Shown: piece by piece, positions 1-10,726 of the stretch
How positions within the stretch are numbered: the first letter of the stretch is position 1
Layout of the letters: every line of letters begins with the position of its first letter
Source of the DNA: Paraphoma chrysanthemicola
Lineage: Eukaryota > Ascomycota > Dothideomycetes > Pleosporales > Phaeosphaeriaceae
Assembly: GCA_020744225.1 (NCBI GenBank)
Contig: JAGMWG010000004.1
Span: forward strand, 124,001 to 188,000
Length of the DNA: 64,000 nt
Reading direction: 5' to 3'
The notes under the pieces: model-generated
The model's database searches: none
What the model was told of the DNA's origin: nothing
Seen by the model: only the letters and a program-made list of their open reading frames with translations
Position numbers and translations under genes: made by a program

Positions 1-1567
1 TAGCCTCGGTACCTTTTGAGAGGTTTTCTTCGTCCGCTACGGCGGCAAGTAGGACGTCGCCGCTTGGTCGTTTTTGCGAACTCGCTAGCCTCGCCAGCGC
101 TGTCATGCCCGCTGCAACACCGGCTTTCATGTCCAAACAGCCTCGACCATAGATGCGATCGCCTCTTAGCTCTCCGCTCAATGGGTCACCTGATGTGTGA
201 GTGGAAAGACTAACAGTGTCAATGTGTCCGTTGATCATCAACGTCTTTCCACTCTCGGTTCCACGCAGGACACCAACAATAGACGGCCGTCCGGTCTGCG
301 ATTCCACCCAGTGCGACTCCATGCCTCGATGTTGAAGCCATGCGTTGATGTAGTTTGCGATCTCGGTTTCTCCAGCTCCAGCAGCTTCCGATAGGTCTGG
401 ATTCGAAGAGTTGATCGTTGTCAATAGTTGAGTAAGCTCAACAGGATCATCACTAGAGACATCCCGAGGGTGTTCGTAGCCGCGCAGACCCTCGGTATTG
501 AGGACAACCACGACGGCGTCTTCCGCAAGCCATACAGGGCGTGAAGATGCATCAGCAAGACGCCAGAGCGCAGCAAGCGCCGCGCCACCACAGGGACCGC
601 TATTGACAGATTTCTCTGCTAGGTACTGAATGGCTTGATGAGACTCAAAGTCTGAGATGGTTGCACTTGCATCTACACCTTGCTGTAGGTCCTTGAAAAC
701 AGTCGACGAGAGTGTACCGCAGTTCATACCTTCCATTGTCGTCTTAGTGGTGATTACAGGTGTTTCCTTTCCAGCTACCATGCTTTGATATAGGCAGGCT
801 GCAGTGTCAGGCTCGACAGACATAACAGCACAATTGCGATCCTCGGACTTGCAATGGCGCACCACAGCGTGAGCTAAAGAGCCCACGCCCACAGGTGTGA
901 CAACAAGATCAGCCTTCAAGTTTTGCTCGCTCAGCTGCTCCTCAGTCTCCGACAGTAGAGTCGAGTACCCTTCGACGATCCACTTCGGGATATCTTCGTA
1001 CCCTTCGAATGCGGTGTCTTGAACAAATAGCCCGCCTTGAGTGGTGCTCGCCTCATCCCAAGCCTCTCTCATAGCACCATCGTAATCCGTGTTGGAGACA
1101 GTGACCGTCGCACCTTCTGAGGAAATAAGACGGATGGCTTCGTCATTGACTGTGCGGGGTACATAGATACGGGCTTGGATCCCCAGGATCCTGGCCATGG
1201 CAGCAAGAGCGCGTCCGTGATTGCCTGCGCTGGCTGTGAAAAGCACAATACCCTCTTTCTGCGCGGCGTCCGCAATCTTGTCAACGGGTGAGTCGGTAGG
1301 AATGCCAGTCCTGGCGATGATGGTGCGACAAGATCCCCATGAGGCTCCGAGGATCTTGAACGCTGGGAGACCGAGCCGTCTACTCTCATCCTTGACGAAG
1401 ACGGACTTGACTTTGAGTTTTTTTGCGACTTCGTCCAGGGAAATGAGTGGTGTTTTTGCGTAATTGGGAAGTTGCTCATGGAATTGGCGTACGATGGAGA
1501 GGTCGGTGTCAACTTGAATTGGACCAGTCTTGTTGTTGAAGAAAATAGGTCTGCGCGACGAAGCCAT
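1..1567 (-). CDS. Diaminopropionate ammonia-lyase fused to M20 metallopeptidase (3' end beyond window)
   Basis: One uninterrupted frame of 522 codons runs from an ATG in good context (ACCATGG) off the left edge. Residues ~1-385 are a fold-type II PLP enzyme of the diaminopropionate ammonia-lyase group: RLGLPAFKILGASW holds the probable Schiff-base Lys71, AGNHG (115-118) and the PVGVGSLAHAV loop bind cofactor. From ~400 an M20 (ArgE/DapE/YgeY-like) peptidase begins: GHIDTV (His448, Asp450), GRGCLDMKAG (Asp479) and DEEN (Glu513/514) are the metal and catalytic motifs. The first half should turn 2,3-diaminopropionate into pyruvate and ammonia; the second should remove an N-acyl or similar group. 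I infer both act on one substrate series. No stop or intron separates the halves. The peptidase C-terminus lies outside the window. Cytosolic by absence of signals. Confidence 0.85.
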   Translation of the reverse strand, partial: MASSRRPIFFNNKTGPIQVDTDLSIVRQFHEQLPNYAKTPLISLDEVAKKLKVKSVFVKDESRRLGLPAFKILGASWGSCRTIIARTGIPTDSPVDKIADAAQKEGIVLFTASAGNHGRALAAMARILGIQARIYVPRTVNDEAIRLISSEGATVTVSNTDYDGAMREAWDEASTTQGGLFVQDTAFEGYEDIPKWIVEGYSTLLSETEEQLSEQNLKADLVVTPVGVGSLAHAVVRHCKSEDRNCAVMSVEPDTAACLYQSMVAGKETPVITTKTTMEGMNCGTLSSTVFKDLQQGVDASATISDFESHQAIQYLAEKSVNSGPCGGAALAALWRLADASSRPVWLAEDAVVVVLNTEGLRGYEHPRDVSSDDPVELTQLLTTINSSNPDLSEAAGAGETEIANYINAWLQHRGMESHWVESQTGRPSIVGVLRGTESGKTLMINGHIDTVSLSTHTSGDPLSGELRGDRIYGRGCLDMKAGVAAGMTALARLASSQKRPSGDVLLAAVADEENLSKGTEA

Positions 1568-2333
1568 GGTGACTATTTCTCATGTGTTTGTATTCCTTAG
1601 AGCATGTGCGGCGTAGAATCGTTACACCTTGTACCTTTTGACGTTGTCTGACTCAAGAGTCTAGAGCCGCATCAGTGAAGTTTCCCGGCGGCAAACCAAG
1701 CCGCAAGCCCCACAACATGTAGACATGTAGGGCGCTCTCTAGACCACGAGCATTACGTGGACTTGAGAGTATACGTGGATTTCTCAGATTAAATGTTTCC
1801 ATCGTGAAGCGTGTAAAAGACAATGATTACTGGATAGCCTCAAGTCTCTTACCCTGTCTAACAATTTTTCTCACCAACGTCCCGGAAAGCAAATACGTCT
1901 TTCTGCGTATTGTGATCAGGACGCTGTTATTTATTGGAATACAAAATCTTGTGGACTACACCAAGGCCTCCTTCTATCCGAACGGTTCTCCAATCATGTT
2001 CTGGAGAACTTGGTGAACTACTACTGGCTGAAAATGCGTCATGACATCCGCGATTTACACACCTTTCCCATCTCTTCCCAAAACGCTGAAGTCGTCACCA
2101 TGCACAATTGTCTCTGTATTGGGGGACGCTCGTACTCTGAACTTGGCCTTGTATAGTTGTGCCATGTTCTGTTTTGAACTATTAGGTTCTGCCCAATATA
2201 TGTCTCGGCTCGCTTTCAAGCTGTCTGAGACAACTCTCCAAGGTTCGTTCGTTTCTGCAAACACACCAGAGGCGCGCGTGAAAGGGGTTTGTCGGGAAGC
2301 AATTCGGACATGAATGTAGCATTGCCGAGTCAT
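1568..2333. other. Intergenic region
   Basis: Contains the promoter of the lyase-peptidase fusion gene and the 3' flank of HET gene 1. Only short open frames without recognisable protein features were seen. Confidence 0.6.
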
Positions 2334-4378
2334 TCATCTTGTCTGAACAGATACATTGCCGCAATCTTTGAACCACGGACTTCCAGTAGACACCAAGCCT
2401 ACACCAACGCGCTCGAATATCTCACTGTCCCTGTCAGTTCTTCGCAGTAACAGCGTCCATTCACTGTAGAATTTCGTCACTCCGCCAGTCCCTTGTACCT
2501 TCGACACCTTGCTCATGAGATGAAGACAGTAGACAACGCAGTTGGGAGCAAATGCCTCATCCAACGCAGCCCAACCTATGCTCTGCCCGGCGTCATCTTG
2601 AAGAGTGAACAACATGTCCATGGGTACAGTATCGCTGGGAGCACCGGCAAGTGACGGGGTCCGCTCTTCCTCCGCTGACGTCGCATCGAAAGGAGTGAGT
2701 CGAGCTACTTGCCTCAAGGCGCTGCGAATGACCAGTGATTTCGTTGCTTCATCGAAACGAAACCCTTCGCACACGTTTTTGGCACCCTTGATGTCAAAAA
2801 ATCGAACACGATCAATTGCGCTCGCCCAGGTCCAGGTCGGCAGATCAAGCTCGCACCGAGACCTTTGCGCGGGTACTACGCAGTACCAGAGCAATTGGTC
2901 AGGCATGCTATTCTTCCACAAGCCGAAACAGTATTCGTCATTACCTCTCTTCTTGGCCATCTCACCTCTGACGCCTTCCAGTGCGATGAGACGATCCGTT
3001 CGATTAGTGAGTTGACGATCAGAGTACTTCTCGACAATGGCTTTCCAGCGGGTGTTGCGGGCGGTCGAGTGGAACGACGCACCAGTTTCACGTTGACTGA
3101 CCATTTTGCACGACCACACGAGACTCCCTTCAGTGTAGAAGATGATCCGGCGCGTCAAGAGCCACTCTTGCGTAGCCCAGGCTCTAGAAGCAAGTGCTCC
3201 AGACTCTGGAGATATGCCGTCATAATCAGTGAATAGCACACTGGCAAATATGCTACCATCACCTTGGCCGTCTGAGGTTACATGAGGCAGTTCCACTGCT
3301 GTCGGTGGAGGAGGGCGCGTGAAGAAGCATGGCTGTTCCGATTCTGCGGCATGAGAGGCTGCAATCGTCAGGCGAGCACACTGATACACGTCGCCCATGC
3401 GCTGCGATTCCTTCAGCCAGTCATCGTGTGAGTCTTGAACGATGCACAAGCTATCAATCCAAATGTATTCGAAACCGAGGCGCCTTGTGGCTGTTATCGC
3501 GTCTTGATATACTCGGGGAATAGTCATCCAGGGTATGCCAGCTTCATGGTCGGCAAACGTGGAACGAGTGGTCATCAGAGGGCGATGGGCTGGCGGCCCC
3601 CAGCAGTGAGAGAGGGCAACATAATGTCCTCGTTGGCCAGCGGTGTGGAGTAGTCGGGGTGGTGATGCAGCATCGGGATTGCCGACATGTACAACTCGCG
3701 TGGGCAACATGGGCGGCGTTGCCTCGTCAAAAACAGAACCAGATAACGATTCTCGACACGCTTGGTGTTGGGCTAAACACGTGCTCAACCAGCGCTCGAT
3801 GAGATTGAAGGCTTCTGGCGAGTCGGATGATGGCAATGGCGGACGCCCGATGATATCGCAGCTAGAGCCAGCTGGACTGTCTACTGCATCTCAGCTCGAG
3901 AGATGGTATTGGAGACGTGCATTCATTCACCTGCGGGTGCAAAGAGCCTGATTCGCCCTACCAATGTTCCGCGATCGACAGGAACGCATGCCTTTAGTCC
4001 CCTGATATGCCAGCTTCCCGTGGTGCCATGTTCCGGGAAGCTTGGCTTGACAGGGTCGTAGTTGGTTTGCAGGTAAATTGGGCGTGGTGCCAGCGCATCT
4101 TGGAGCTGGCGCACGTCTCGCTCGAAGTGGCCGGTGGGCGTCCAGATGCTGTCGGCGGCGCCCTTATTGTGCTGCAACACGGCGCGAACAATCAGGTCGC
4201 AAAAGGGACAGCCTGCATCGGCTGAAGCGACCAAGTGTCGTGCGTCATCGAGGTGCACCATGCCCCTCGGCGTGCTCGAGCTGGAGCGCGCTCGACCCCA
4301 CCGCGGCGGCGGCGGGTCGTGCAGCGGGCGAGTGAGGTTCGCAACATTCACTTGTCGACATGCCGGGCAGAGCGACAT
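2334..4378 (-). CDS. HET domain protein 1
   Basis: Two exons, 3931-4378 and 2334-3871, with a 59-bp intron (GTGAAT donor, TCCAG acceptor) give 661 aa from a true ATG. The N-terminus has CPAC (4-7) and GCPFCDLI, the Cys pairs often found before HET domains. The HET domain follows: YVALSHCWG (~233-241), the TRRLGFEYIWIDSLCI segment and a TIAASHA block. HET proteins act in non-self recognition and programmed cell death after hyphal fusion, or more broadly in fungal immunity. Partner and allelic status cannot be read from sequence. The 3' exon alone opens with a non-ATG codon, so the upstream exon is needed. Family call sure, splice model good because phase and protein pattern agree. Confidence 0.88.
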
Positions 4379-5949
4379 GTCGGAGGTTGTGAGTGAGAAT
4401 TGGACGCTCGTTCGTCAGCCCTGCGAAGGACGGTCATCCCGGTGCAGCGTCCTAGAGGGTCTCGTGCTCGGTAGTTGGAGACGATGCCTGCCAATAAGAC
4501 GTTGAAGTGGCAGGGCTCAAACTGTGGCGTTCATGCAGGAGGCCGCCACTCGTGTGGGCGGGATGCCTGGAACAGATCCTGGGGCTAACACGCGTTCCGG
4601 CAGCGCCAGTGCTAGTGCTAAGAAAGGAGAGCCGAGATGAAGAAGCCGGCGGATGCAACGTGAGGGCGGATGTCACCCAAATGCTCCCCCGACCCAAGAA
4701 GGAACTGCCCCGCGACCCGCGAGATTGCCTATCGATGGCAAGAGAGGGGTTGCTGGCGTTGCTGGTATTGCTGGCATGGACGACGGCAGACACGAGTCGT
4801 GGTGTTTTCCCGTAGTCACACAGTCAGAACTATCATCACGCGAATGTTCATCGCTCTACAACAATGCGACACCTGTCGTGTTACTCGGTTGCCGCCTGGC
4901 TGAGAATTCGGTTTCAAGGCGTGGGGTGGCTGCATTCTACTGTGGCACCAAGGCTGAAGAGTGGTTAGAAGGGCGACGATCTGGAAGTTGCCGTAACCTG
5001 GCTGTCTCGCATTATTGCGCAATTGGCGGCCGCGAAAATCACTACTGCAGCGCAAAGAGATGAGTGGGCGGAAATAAAGATAGCTTCGATGCAGCGGCGG
5101 CTTATTGTGGTTGAGATCTGGTCCATCAGCGACCGTTCCATCCTTCGACGTGGGCTGTTTGGCGCAGTCTGGACGATCTCCCTTGTGCGCCTGGCAACGG
5201 TCTGGAGGCATAGGACTGCGGAATTATGGGATTTACAGTGGGCCTGGGGAGGGATCGAGCAGAGGGACGCACGCGAGTGGAGCGGCTCTCCAGATTATGG
5301 TGCTTGTTGAAGCCAACCAGATCCTCCCGGCTGAGCTTTTTAGGCCGCGGGGGGCAATATTCGAGAAGGCTGCTTGGGACCGTTAGACCAGGGTGTGGTC
5401 GCTGTCGTGCTCCGCGGATTGGCTCCCAGCTGGCATTCAGCCCGCCATTCTGCCGTTCGGGCATCCAGGGAACAGCAGTGCTCCCAGCAGCGCGGGCAAT
5501 CTGGAGTGCAGCTGACGCCGTGCAATATCTCCTTTGCCTGACTACGTAGCATCTTCTACGTAGCATCTGCACAGGCGATGGGAGATGACGGCCAGGACCA
5601 AGACGCTCGTCGCAGGTCCGAGCAGTCCATAGTGCCAGACCGTGCTGGTCCTTGGTGACGGAGGGTGCAGCAGTTGAGGAACGCCATTTACACGCCACTC
5701 TCATAACCTTGCCAGAAGCAGAGTAGAGCAAAAAGAGCTCCCCAACCAGTACTGCGGAATTCTGCGCCCAGTCTTGGCGTCGCTAAGCCCCCTCGAGGAA
5801 GGCGCCGAGCATGCGCCTTCCTTAAACACTGCATCGCCCGCACCTTGGGGCCAGCAGCTGAGAGCGTTCGTCGACACCACGCTGCGACTGATATCGACCC
5901 TCGCGTCCTGCCCAACGCCCGCACACAACACACAGCGAGCAGACGCACA
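4379..5949. other. Gene-poor intergenic region
   Basis: GC-rich 1.6 kb with several arginine- and serine-rich open frames (the longest at 5126-5731 on the minus strand) whose composition looks like non-coding GC-rich DNA. Apart from the small tandem duplication listed separately I see no gene. Confidence 0.5.
5542..5569. repeat. 14-bp tandem duplication
   Basis: The 14-mer ctacgtagcatctt is followed directly by ctacgtagcatctg, differing only in the last base. It contains the palindrome ctacgtag. Probably a local slippage product. Confidence 0.7.
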
Positions 5950-6615
5950 ATGGCCAGCATGTTCCGCGACTTCTCCTTCGACCCCGCGTCGCCACCCTCA
6001 TATTCCGCCTACGAGGCCGACCGCGCTGCCATGAACGTATCCCCGACATCGAAACCCGACTCGCGCGACTACTACCTTACTCGCCCACCCACCCCACCAT
6101 GCTCAATAGGCGACCTCGCAGCCCAGCTCAACCAACAGAGCCTGCGCATCGAGCAGCGACATAATGCTGCTTCACCAGGACCACACAGCTCGCCAACCGA
6201 TGACGACACCATGCAATCGCTCCAACACGCAGCTCCACAGCCCACCTACTCTCGTGTGTCTGCATCATTACTCAGGATGCAGCGCCAATCGAGCGCGCGC
6301 ATGCAGTGTAGCCCGTCACACGTCCGCGACATCTCGCGCCTGGTCCAGATGATCACCGACGAGGAGCAATGTACCGTTAGCGATGCAGCATTGCGGTCGT
6401 CGTCTACATCGACTACATCAACACGCACAACGTCAACGTCAAGCGACGAAGCTATCGACCTGGCCTACGACACTGCCGCGCGGAGTGTCGAGGCATTGAT
6501 CAGCATGCCGCGATGGAGGGCGAACGAGCGGACCGACAGCTGCATCCGCGTCGCGAAGCCCGTACGGATGCGGAGGCGCGCCGGAGACAAGGTGCAGAAG
6601 AGGCGGTCATCTTGA
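5950..6615 (+). CDS. Conserved-looking fungal hypothetical protein, low complexity
   Basis: 221 aa starting at an ATG in a strong context (CACAATGG); the open frame extends further upstream without an ATG. The N-terminus (MASMFRDFSFDP) is followed by Pro/Ser-rich sequence, RPPTPPCSIGDLAAQLNQQS, a DISRLVQMITDEEQC segment likely to form a helix, a Ser/Thr homopolymer-like tract (~155-175) and a strongly basic tail (RMRRRAGDKVQKRRSS) that could be a nuclear localisation signal. No catalytic domain is recognised. Codon use is regular and biased to C-ending codons, which supports a real gene. Function unknown. Confidence 0.65.
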   Translation: MASMFRDFSFDPASPPSYSAYEADRAAMNVSPTSKPDSRDYYLTRPPTPPCSIGDLAAQLNQQSLRIEQRHNAASPGPHSSPTDDDTMQSLQHAAPQPTYSRVSASLLRMQRQSSARMQCSPSHVRDISRLVQMITDEEQCTVSDAALRSSSTSTTSTRTTSTSSDEAIDLAYDTAARSVEALISMPRWRANERTDSCIRVAKPVRMRRRAGDKVQKRRSS

Positions 6616-7076
6616 GTACGATTGTATATTTTGTATTTGCAGCATAGCGACGGCGTTTCGGATTGTCACGGGCATGATACCACTTTGCTGGGCCACAGCA
6701 ACCCAGGCACGGGAAGGATTCCCGGCGTTGTTCGGCACGTACACTGATACGTTTGCCTGGCGGAATTGTTTTGTTTCGAGATCGCTCCCTACGGGTTGAG
6801 CCTGGCGTCACTATGAGCGAGCTTTTATGCCCGCAAACAGCCATCCTTATCTAGTGTATATTCATCAACATCACCATGTGATTGCAATTGTCCATCTCCA
6901 AACATTGCGCATTTCAAAGTGACATGTCGATCCATCCCAGGAACATGGGCTCGTCTCACCCGGAGCCGTGTGCGTCACAACGTCCCTGCGCGCTGGTAAA
7001 TTTGGGCCCACTTCGGACTTTTGCTGCACCTCGCACCTCAAACATCTGACAGGTCACCACCACAGCACCGTACGGC
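6616..7076. other. Intergenic region
   Basis: 3' flank of the hypothetical gene and promoter of the RRM-like gene, in tandem on the plus strand. No further gene seen. Confidence 0.6.
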
Positions 7077-7955
7077 ATGTCCGTCCGTAGAGCGACGACG
7101 CAGCTCCTGCCTGCGCGCTCGGTGCATCTGCGCATTGTGCCACGGCCGGCCGACTTGTCCGAGAGTCGCGAGATCTTTCGCGTGCTGAAGCGCTTCGGAG
7201 AGATCGACGTCTTCAAGTCTCTGAGGGTCAGGCCAATTGCAGCTACCACAACAGTCAACAATGCTAATACCAATCCATAGTACGAATACCACAACCCCGC
7301 CGACAACATCGCCCTCGCCATCTTCCGCGACTCCACCGCCGCCCAAAAAGCCCTCGACGCCTCGCCCATCCGCTTCGCCCTCGAAAAGGTCGACCACCAC
7401 CCCTCCAACCACGAGACCGACCCACAGAACGAGCTAGAAGATGAAGACGCCGAGGACGCTGAAACCATACACTCCAAGAAACCTCCCAAAGACGGCATCG
7501 ATGAAATCCTACGGCCCTCCACCCTCCTAATCCGCACCGAACCCACCGAACCCGTCCACACCACCACCCCCCAAACATCCACCCCACCCGCCATGCCCTT
7601 CGACCCACCCACGCCCTCTCCCACCGCCCACACGCGCACAAAATGGTTCCAAGTCACCGTCGACCGCTCGCGCGCCGTGCACCAAGATTTCGTCGAGCGA
7701 CAGCCCTTCTGGAAACAATTCCATCCGCAAAAGAGCCTTGCGCAGGAAGATCTCGCGAAAAAAGTGCCGCATATAGGTCTCAGCGATGTGAGCAAGCGGC
7801 CGCCGAATGCGCATCGCACGCCGAATAAGGTGCTCAGGCTGATGAGCGAGTATGTGGAGCGCGGGATGCCGAGTTTAAGGGGGATGGCGGGGGATAGTGA
7901 GGCTGAGAGGGGGTTTAGGGAACGGAGGGGACGGAGGGGGGAGGAGGGGGGTTGA
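7077..7955 (+). CDS. RRM-like fungal protein, possibly mitochondrial
   Basis: Exons 7077-7226 and 7281-7955 joined over a 54-bp intron (GTCAGG donor, tgctaata branch, CATAG acceptor) give 274 aa. The first ~85 residues fit an RNA-recognition-motif pattern: SVHLRIVPRPADLSESREIF, then LKRFGEIDVFKSLR, YEYHNPADNIALAIFRD and AAQKALDASPIRF, reading as beta-alpha-beta-beta-alpha-beta. A Pro/Thr-rich linker follows, then a conserved-looking block WFQVTVDRSRAVHQDFVERQ with WKQFHPQ, and a basic Gly/Arg tail. The early RRAT..LLPARS stretch could be part of a mitochondrial presequence, but this is weak. Opposite-strand open frames over the same DNA are arginine/tryptophan-rich artefacts. Confidence 0.78.
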
Positions 7956-8128
7956 GGAAGAGATGAAAGGTAGGAAAGTTTTGAGGGAGATGTGATGGAT
8001 GTTGTGAACACTTGGTGTTTTCACATACCCTGAGCTGAAAAGGCTCGCGGATTGCCCTATCAGCATCGCTATGGCCCTGTCCTAGAAGCTGTTGGACTCC
8101 AGGATCCTCCCGATGCCCACGAGCGGAG

Positions 8129-8548
8129 TCAACAAATATCGTCCCATTGGTCATTATCAACTTCACCATCAACATCCATCATGCTCACATTGTCCGGCTT
8201 CTCCGACCCGGTACCCTCAAGGACAAAATAATTGCCCAGGACGTCATCCTTTCTCCAGGCCGGCCTGTTCTCAAGCGGATCCAGAAAGCCATGCATTTCC
8301 ATGTCATGTACGCTGGGCCCAGCATGCCTATAAGTACGCATGCTCAGATCCGTATAGAGGCCGGCGATTCGACCAATGCGCACCTTCAGTCCGAGAAGTT
8401 TCTGTGACTCCTCTTCGATAGCCCTCGAGGACGGTGGGTGGGGGAGGGTGGTGGGCGTCACATGCTCGCCCAGACGCAGCGGAGGAAGGCGGAGAACGGA
8501 GGTTCGCTTAGTATATGTGTAAGTGACAACAAGGATCAAAAGGTGCAT
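8129..8548 (-). CDS. Small hypothetical protein (uncertain)
   Basis: 139 aa from a true ATG. The first ~18 residues are hydrophobic; the middle (LLGLKVRIGRIAGLYTDLSM) and the tail (MMDVDGEVDNDQWDD) have a natural amino-acid composition, but no family is recognised and no homologous motif confirms it. It lies between two better supported genes. It could be a real small gene, an exon of one, or chance. Confidence 0.3.
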   Translation of the reverse strand: MHLLILVVTYTYTKRTSVLRLPPLRLGEHVTPTTLPHPPSSRAIEEESQKLLGLKVRIGRIAGLYTDLSMRTYRHAGPSVHDMEMHGFLDPLENRPAWRKDDVLGNYFVLEGTGSEKPDNVSMMDVDGEVDNDQWDDIC

Positions 8549-9205
8549 TCTACGTTTATACGGTTTATGTAGTCAGGTCAGAAGCGTAGCGGACTTCTAA
8601 TTTGTATCCATATGCGAGGGTGCATCTAGCTGATACGGCTTTTTTGACACGCTGCCGACATCCGGTGACTTTGTATGTGTGTCTGGGGATTGTTGCATGG
8701 ACCTGGTAGCTTTAAAAAAGTGCTTGCTGAGCGTTAGATAAGTGTGTGCTCTGAGCTTGCTAGTGAGTTTCGAGTGAAGGGAGTTGTGTTAAAAAGAGAC
8801 TCAAATATCGCCTTTTAGGATGTCATGGCCAGGGTGCAAATATTTGGTAGAACACTATGGTCAAAGACGGCTTTAAGCCGTACCAACGCTCAGATGGTCG
8901 TGTAGTATGCAGTCGACGGAGTTCTTGGCAGGGCGCATCGGGTGCTCATCTAGCACGCATACGATTGTCAAGTATGTGGGCACTGGATACAATGTTATAC
9001 AATAAGGAATTCATTAGCTGCCAGTATCAAACGGAGTATGCTCTAAAGATGATGACCTGCTCCAGCGAGATACATAATCTTTTCGTAAGACCGACCGACC
9101 ATATTCCCTGGACAAACAACAATTACTGTCAACGTCTCAATATTAGAAAGACACCACGAACGAAGCAAACATATCAAAATCTAGGCATCATCCTAATCTT
9201 CCGTG
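8549..9205. other. Intergenic region
   Basis: Tail side of the methyltransferase gene. A plus-strand open frame starting here continues antisense through that gene and is not convincing. Nothing else seen. Confidence 0.5.
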
Positions 9206-10152
9206 TCAAACAAAATTCGCAACCCAAACATCCATCGCCCTCACCCCATCCTTCCCGCCTTCAACAACTTCCAAACTCGCCTCACACGCATCTCTTAACG
9301 CTAACACTACATTCCGTTCCCTCTCATCCGCCACACACTCCCGCACCTCCCGTTCAAACCGCTCAGAAAGACACGCACCAACTTCCCACCGCCCATCCAA
9401 TAACCCCTCAACACAAGGCACCCGGTCCTCGCTCTCCAACACCCACCCCGCCTGCGCCGCCAACTCCCGAATCCGCCGCGGACTCAGCACCGTCCGCACA
9501 TTCGAGGTACTCGTGGGCTTCCGACACTCGAGCGCCGCGTGCGCAAGCACAGCGAGAACATGTGGTTGCGCGGCAGGATGCGTGGCGACGAGCGACCATT
9601 CCGCGATGTGGAGGCGTGCGGAGTGGTGTCTGAGCGTGCGGAAAGTGGAGAGGATCAGGCTAGGTGAGGAGAAGTAGTAGATGCTGTGTGCGAATACAGT
9701 TGCTGTGAAGGGTGGAGTTTGACTAGTTTCGGAGGGAGTTGAAGGCAACGGTAGAGAGGATAAGTAATCTAATGGTGGAGCTTGAATCCATGATATCCGG
9801 TTCCCAAGGGGGCTGTGGGAGATGTGTGATTGTGCTTGGGCGAGAGTGTATGGAGATCCTAATTGGATGTTATCTATCAATGCTGATATTTTGGAGGTGG
9901 GTAGTACATACCGTAATTCAAGTCTGCTGGATCAATTCCGATCACGCTCCCTTCCTCGCCTACTGCAGATGCAAGAACGGTCGTGCAATCACCTTGGCCG
10001 CATCCTAGCTCTAGGAGTCGTGAGCCGGCGCGAATATTCCAGTGTTTTAGGAGTGCGATGCGGTGTTGGGTTTGCGAATATTGGATGGTAAAGTTGGCGG
10101 GGTCGTGGAGGGAAAGACGGGCTATTGAGGCTGCGTCGAGCGGATCTGCCAT
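9206..10152 (-). CDS. SAM-dependent methyltransferase (class I fold)
   Basis: Exons 9912-10152 and 9206-9858 with a 53-bp intron (GTATGT donor, CAATTAG acceptor) give 297 aa. Motif I is LLELGCGQGDCTTVLA (~45-60), followed by GSVIGIDPADLNYG with the acidic residue that binds the SAM ribose. After the splice the sequence continues SPYTLAQAQSHISHSPLG and WIQAPPLDYLSSLP. The C-terminal half (HIAEWSLVATHP, AAQAGWVLESEDRV) matches the usual end of fungal small-molecule or unassigned methyltransferases. Substrate unknown. A closer acceptor would give a 38-bp intron; the 53-bp choice restores the continuous DLNYGSPYTL segment and a normal intron size. Cytosolic. Confidence 0.85.
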
Positions 10153-10726
10153 ATTAGTGTTAAAAGAACAACTGTACAAGATGAGTATCTGCAAATATCT
10201 GCTTTCAATTCGACTCTCAACGCAGATAGCGCGGAGATCACGTAAGTAAGTCAAAAACAAGCGAGATAGATGAGGTGGGTTGGAGTTGGGGTGAGTCAAG
10301 ACATGGTTTTAGCCGATGTGTGACCACGTCTGACTCTTATGCAGCTCTTGAATTACAGTAGTGCTAGCATGAATTCTAAAGCTAGATTCCCTGTCACAAG
10401 TACGAAAGAGCTGTGGAGCGGAAGCACTCGAAGGCGTGATTTGGTTGTTCGAGTTGTGTTCAAACGCTAGCTAAGCCCAATTAGGGCACATTGCGGGACC
10501 ACCCTTGTTTTGTGAACGCAAATCTCGACTGTTGTATCCACGGGCGAGGTGGCCCTCCATCCGCTCGTCGCGTGGCTCTTAGACTCATTACACTTCGCTT
10601 TGGAGGGCGAAAATATCGTTCAGGCCGCGGAGTCGTGTGGTGTCTGAATGATCGAAGCCTTTTGGTTCCCAATGGTATTTCTTGCGGAGTATGTCGGAAA
10701 CCCCGGTGCCTGCATTATTCGCCTTG
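10153..10726. other. Intergenic region
   Basis: Promoter side of the methyltransferase and 3' flank of HET gene 2. No gene seen. Confidence 0.6.

Noticed and set aside
5126..5731. 201-codon minus-strand open frame
   Set aside because: Arg/Ser/Pro-rich without any motif, in GC-rich DNA where long chance frames are expected.
6956..8011. 351-codon minus-strand open frame and nested frames
   Set aside because: Antisense to the RRM-like gene, with Trp/Arg/Gly- and Ser-rich low-complexity translations typical of shadow frames.
8857..9633. 258-codon plus-strand open frame
   Set aside because: It lies antisense over the methyltransferase exon, begins with unlike sequence and becomes Pro/Thr/His-rich; the minus-strand gene has clear motifs.
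9859..9911. 38-bp intron alternative in the methyltransferase gene
   Set aside because: In phase but unusually short; the 53-bp intron gives a better protein join and a normal length.
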